The notes beneath the pieces were generated by a model that worked only from the letters and a program-made list of their open reading frames with translations, ran no database searches and was not told the origin of the DNA. The position numbers were made by a program, and so were the translations under genes. Shown here piece by piece: positions 62,338-64,000 of a DNA stretch of 64,000 bases; position 1 is the first letter of the stretch; the number at the start of each line of letters is the position of its first letter. The stretch is from Seonamhaeicola sediminis. Lineage in GTDB: Bacteria; Bacteroidota; Bacteroidia; Flavobacteriales; Flavobacteriaceae. The stretch is from NCBI RefSeq assembly GCF_004358095.2, contig NZ_SMZJ02000004.1, positions 225,031 through 289,030 on the forward strand, in the 5' to 3' direction.

Positions 62338-63249
62338 TTAATCGTGTCTAGCCCCTTTTAAAATTCTAAAACTGTGTAATACTGCTGGAAAAATGGCATC
62401 CATAGATTCTTTAGCTCCATTTGTGGAACCTGGTAATGCCAATACTAAAGTATCTCCCATAGTGCCAGCAACAGACCTAGATAGCATTGCAAAAGGCATG
62501 CGACCTTGACCGTAACTTCTAATCGCTTCCTCTATTCCAGAAACACGTCTGTCTAATAGTGGTAATAACGCTTCGGGTGTAACATCGCGTCCTGAAAGCC
62601 CTGTGCCTCCAGTATAGATTACCATATCAATACCCTGTTCTTGATAGGTTTTAGCCTTATCTTGAATAGTATCAATTTCATCAGGAATGATAACATATTC
62701 TGCAATAGAAACATTACAAGACTTCAGCTTTTCAATAATGGCCTTACCTGCTTTGTCTTCTTTATGCCCTGCTGAAATGGTATCACTACATACTACAACG
62801 GCTGCCTTCAAATCTTTTCTAAAACTATCTTTAAAATCAGATTTCCCACCTTTCTTTTTAAGGAGTTTTATGGTGCTAATTTCAATGCCTTTATCAATGG
62901 GCTTTAACATGTCGTACATATTTAATGCTACAACACTTGCGCCATGCATGGCTTCAACTTCAACGCCCGTTTTGTAAATGGTTTTAACGGTGAATAAAAC
63001 AGTGATTTCTAATCCGTTAATTTCATATTCAACACTTGTAAATTCAATAGGTATGGGGTGGCAATCTGGTAAAATATCTGGGGTGCGCTTAACTCCAAGT
63101 AATCCCGCTGCTTTGCTCATTGCAAATACGTTTCCCTTTGGTACAGTATCATTTTTAATAGCTTCAATAGTTTCGGGTTTACTAACCTTTACTATGGCTT
63201 GCGAGACTGCTGTTCGTAATGTTGTTACTTTATGTGTTATATCGACCAT
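62338..63249 (-). CDS. moaCB: Bifunctional MoaC-MoaB molybdenum cofactor protein
   Basis: 303-residue fusion. Residues 1 to about 150 are MoaC (cyclic pyranopterin monophosphate synthase): VRTAVSQAIV-type start, then GLLGVKRTPDILPDCHPIPI and EVEAMHGASVVALNMYDMLK. Residues about 160-303 are MoaB/MogA (molybdopterin adenylyltransferase): VVCSDTISAGHKEDKAG, YTGGTGLSGRDVTPEAL and LPGSTNGAKESM. The fusion is common in Bacteroidetes. A four-helix-bundle gene sits between this gene and moaE. Confidence 0.94.
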   Translation of the reverse strand: MVDITHKVTTLRTAVSQAIVKVSKPETIEAIKNDTVPKGNVFAMSKAAGLLGVKRTPDILPDCHPIPIEFTSVEYEINGLEITVLFTVKTIYKTGVEVEAMHGASVVALNMYDMLKPIDKGIEISTIKLLKKKGGKSDFKDSFRKDLKAAVVVCSDTISAGHKEDKAGKAIIEKLKSCNVSIAEYVIIPDEIDTIQDKAKTYQEQGIDMVIYTGGTGLSGRDVTPEALLPLLDRRVSGIEEAIRSYGQGRMPFAMLSRSVAGTMGDTLVLALPGSTNGAKESMDAIFPAVLHSFRILKGARHD

Positions 63250-63274
63250 TATTCAATTTTCAATTTTCTATTGA

Positions 63275-63622
63275 TTATTTATTATTTGCTGTTTTTCTAG
63301 AGGCTATAAAGATTGCTGTTAACTCGCTAGATTCTTTCAGAAGAAATTCTACTTTATCTTTTTGAATTAAGTTTTCATCTAGTGTAAACTCTAACCAAAA
63401 ATTGGATTCATCCACTTCTTCTATTACAATACTAATTTTGGCAACAAAACTGGCTTTGGATTGGGCTATACAAGTTGCTCTATAATTGGCTGCAACTGAA
63501 GTTGAAGACCTGATTAGTTGTCCTTTTATATGACTACCTAAATAAGTACTTGGAAGTAATTCAGTGAACTTTACACAATTATGAGCAAATAATTTAGTCC
63601 TTTTTTTGAGTTGTTCCTTCAT
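63275..63622 (-). CDS. Four-helix-bundle protein (S23/23S rRNA intervening-sequence type)
   Basis: 115 residues from ATG 63622 (a longer start at 63652 is possible but begins with a non-conserved hydrophobic stretch). KRTKLFAHNCVKFTELLPST, LIRSSTSVAANYRATCIAQS (split as LIRSSTSVAANYR and AQSKASFVAKI) and DESNFWLEFTLDE are typical of the family also found inside 23S rRNA intervening sequences. Function unknown. It lies within the moa operon and is likely an insertion between moaE and moaCB. Confidence 0.85.
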   Translation of the reverse strand: MKEQLKKRTKLFAHNCVKFTELLPSTYLGSHIKGQLIRSSTSVAANYRATCIAQSKASFVAKISIVIEEVDESNFWLEFTLDENLIQKDKVEFLLKESSELTAIFIASRKTANNK

Positions 63623-63648
63623 AATAATCAATAATAAATAGTCAATAA

Positions 63649-64000
63649 TCAATTATTCACTTTCCATTGGTGGCTAGTATCCTCAAAAATCTCTTTTCCA
63701 AAAACAGGAACATCTGCTTTTATGGCTTCAACAATATATTCAAGCGCTTCAAAAACGACTTTACGTCTTGGTGAGGACACAAAAACAAACAAACAGATTT
63801 CGCCTGCTTTTACAGTTCCTAAGCTGTGGTAGATGTGCATGCAGGTTAATTCAAATTTTTCAAAGGCAGCCTCTCTAATGTCATGGAACTTTTGGTTTGC
63901 CATGTCTTCATAAGCTGTGTATTCGATTGCAGCAACTGTTTTTCCATCAATCTCATCGGCACGTACTTGCCCTAAGAAAATATTGTGAGCTCCAATACTT
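63649..64000 (-). CDS. moaE: Molybdopterin synthase catalytic subunit (5' end beyond window)
   Basis: The minus strand reads in one frame from the window edge to 63649. Sequence from the edge: GAHNIFLGQVRADEIDG, AAIEYTAYEDMANQKF, TCMHIYHSLGTVKAGE, VFVSSPRRKVVFEALEYIV and PVFGKEIFEDTSHQWKVN. The RRKVVFEAL Arg pair and the C-terminal K-E/W motif are MoaE active-site features. Adds sulfur to cPMP to make molybdopterin. The 5' end is missing. An internal ATG at 63903 is not the real start. Confidence 0.93.
   Translation of the reverse strand, partial: SIGAHNIFLGQVRADEIDGKTVAAIEYTAYEDMANQKFHDIREAAFEKFELTCMHIYHSLGTVKAGEICLFVFVSSPRRKVVFEALEYIVEAIKADVPVFGKEIFEDTSHQWKVNN

Overview
The window is AT-rich DNA from a member of the Bacteroidetes, almost certainly the family Flavobacteriaceae. 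Supporting signs are the promoter -7 element TAnnTTTG ahead of many genes, a type IX secretion C-terminal sorting domain, the CtaA/COX15-type haem A synthase, and the house style of many proteins. A marine or other aquatic lifestyle is an inference from nitrate assimilation, NO sensing and exopolysaccharide genes. No tRNA, rRNA, CRISPR array, prophage or insertion sequence was seen.

Layout. 1-5.4 kb holds housekeeping genes: a partial ABC ATPase, a kinase-like unknown, a pRiA4b ORF-3-like protein, haem A synthase, CCA-adding enzyme and TsaC. 5.5-9.5 kb is a glycan/LPS patch (DUF1919, Kdo/WaaP-like kinase, three glycosyltransferases). 9.5-18 kb is ordinary metabolism (dapD, DEAD-box helicase, pabB, tilS, adenine deaminase, YheT hydrolase). 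18.1-23.3 kb carries molybdenum enzymes (isoquinoline-oxidoreductase-type IorAB and an FdhF/YdeP-type protein). 23.5-36.8 kb is a nitrate/nitrite assimilation island: NirB, NirD, DUF4202, a NarX-like sensor kinase, RidA, a NarL-type regulator, a NarK-type transporter, a fused nitrate reductase-flavoprotein, and a siroheme-less nitrite-reductase-like protein with a rubredoxin tail. MoaA, MoaCB and MoaE at 61.2-64 kb supply molybdenum cofactor.

37.6-43.7 kb is a tightly packed operon: CheY-like receiver, H-NOX haem NO sensor, PAS histidine kinase, FIST (NosP-like) protein, second histidine kinase, HPt protein and LytTR response regulator. Together these look like a complete NO-sensing phosphorelay. 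44.6-60.7 kb holds a secreted T9SS protein, an outer-membrane TPR-barrel protein, a STAS protein, a flippase, glycosyltransferases, a GH5-like hydrolase, a GT-C-like membrane protein and a receiver-glycosyltransferase fusion: probably an exopolysaccharide/surface system.

The most interesting signal is regulatory. Five promoters (upstream of the NO operon and of the genes at 44605, 50644, 52324 and 59521) share a direct-repeat element, ACCATTCGTCTAC plus a second half-site 21 bp on, with the -7 TTTG 65-67 bp after the start of the first half. The half-site resembles the CCGTTCGTC box of AlgR, a LytTR regulator. This suggests that the LytTR protein ending the NO relay controls its own operon and the exopolysaccharide cluster. 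A second, distinct motif, TTAmGTA-N4-TACTTAR, sits at nirB, at the NarL-type regulator and at narK, and probably marks the nitrate regulon.

Other features include palindromic repeats flanking a GIY-YIG gene, an RNA methyltransferase pseudogene with three in-frame stops, and several hairpin terminators.
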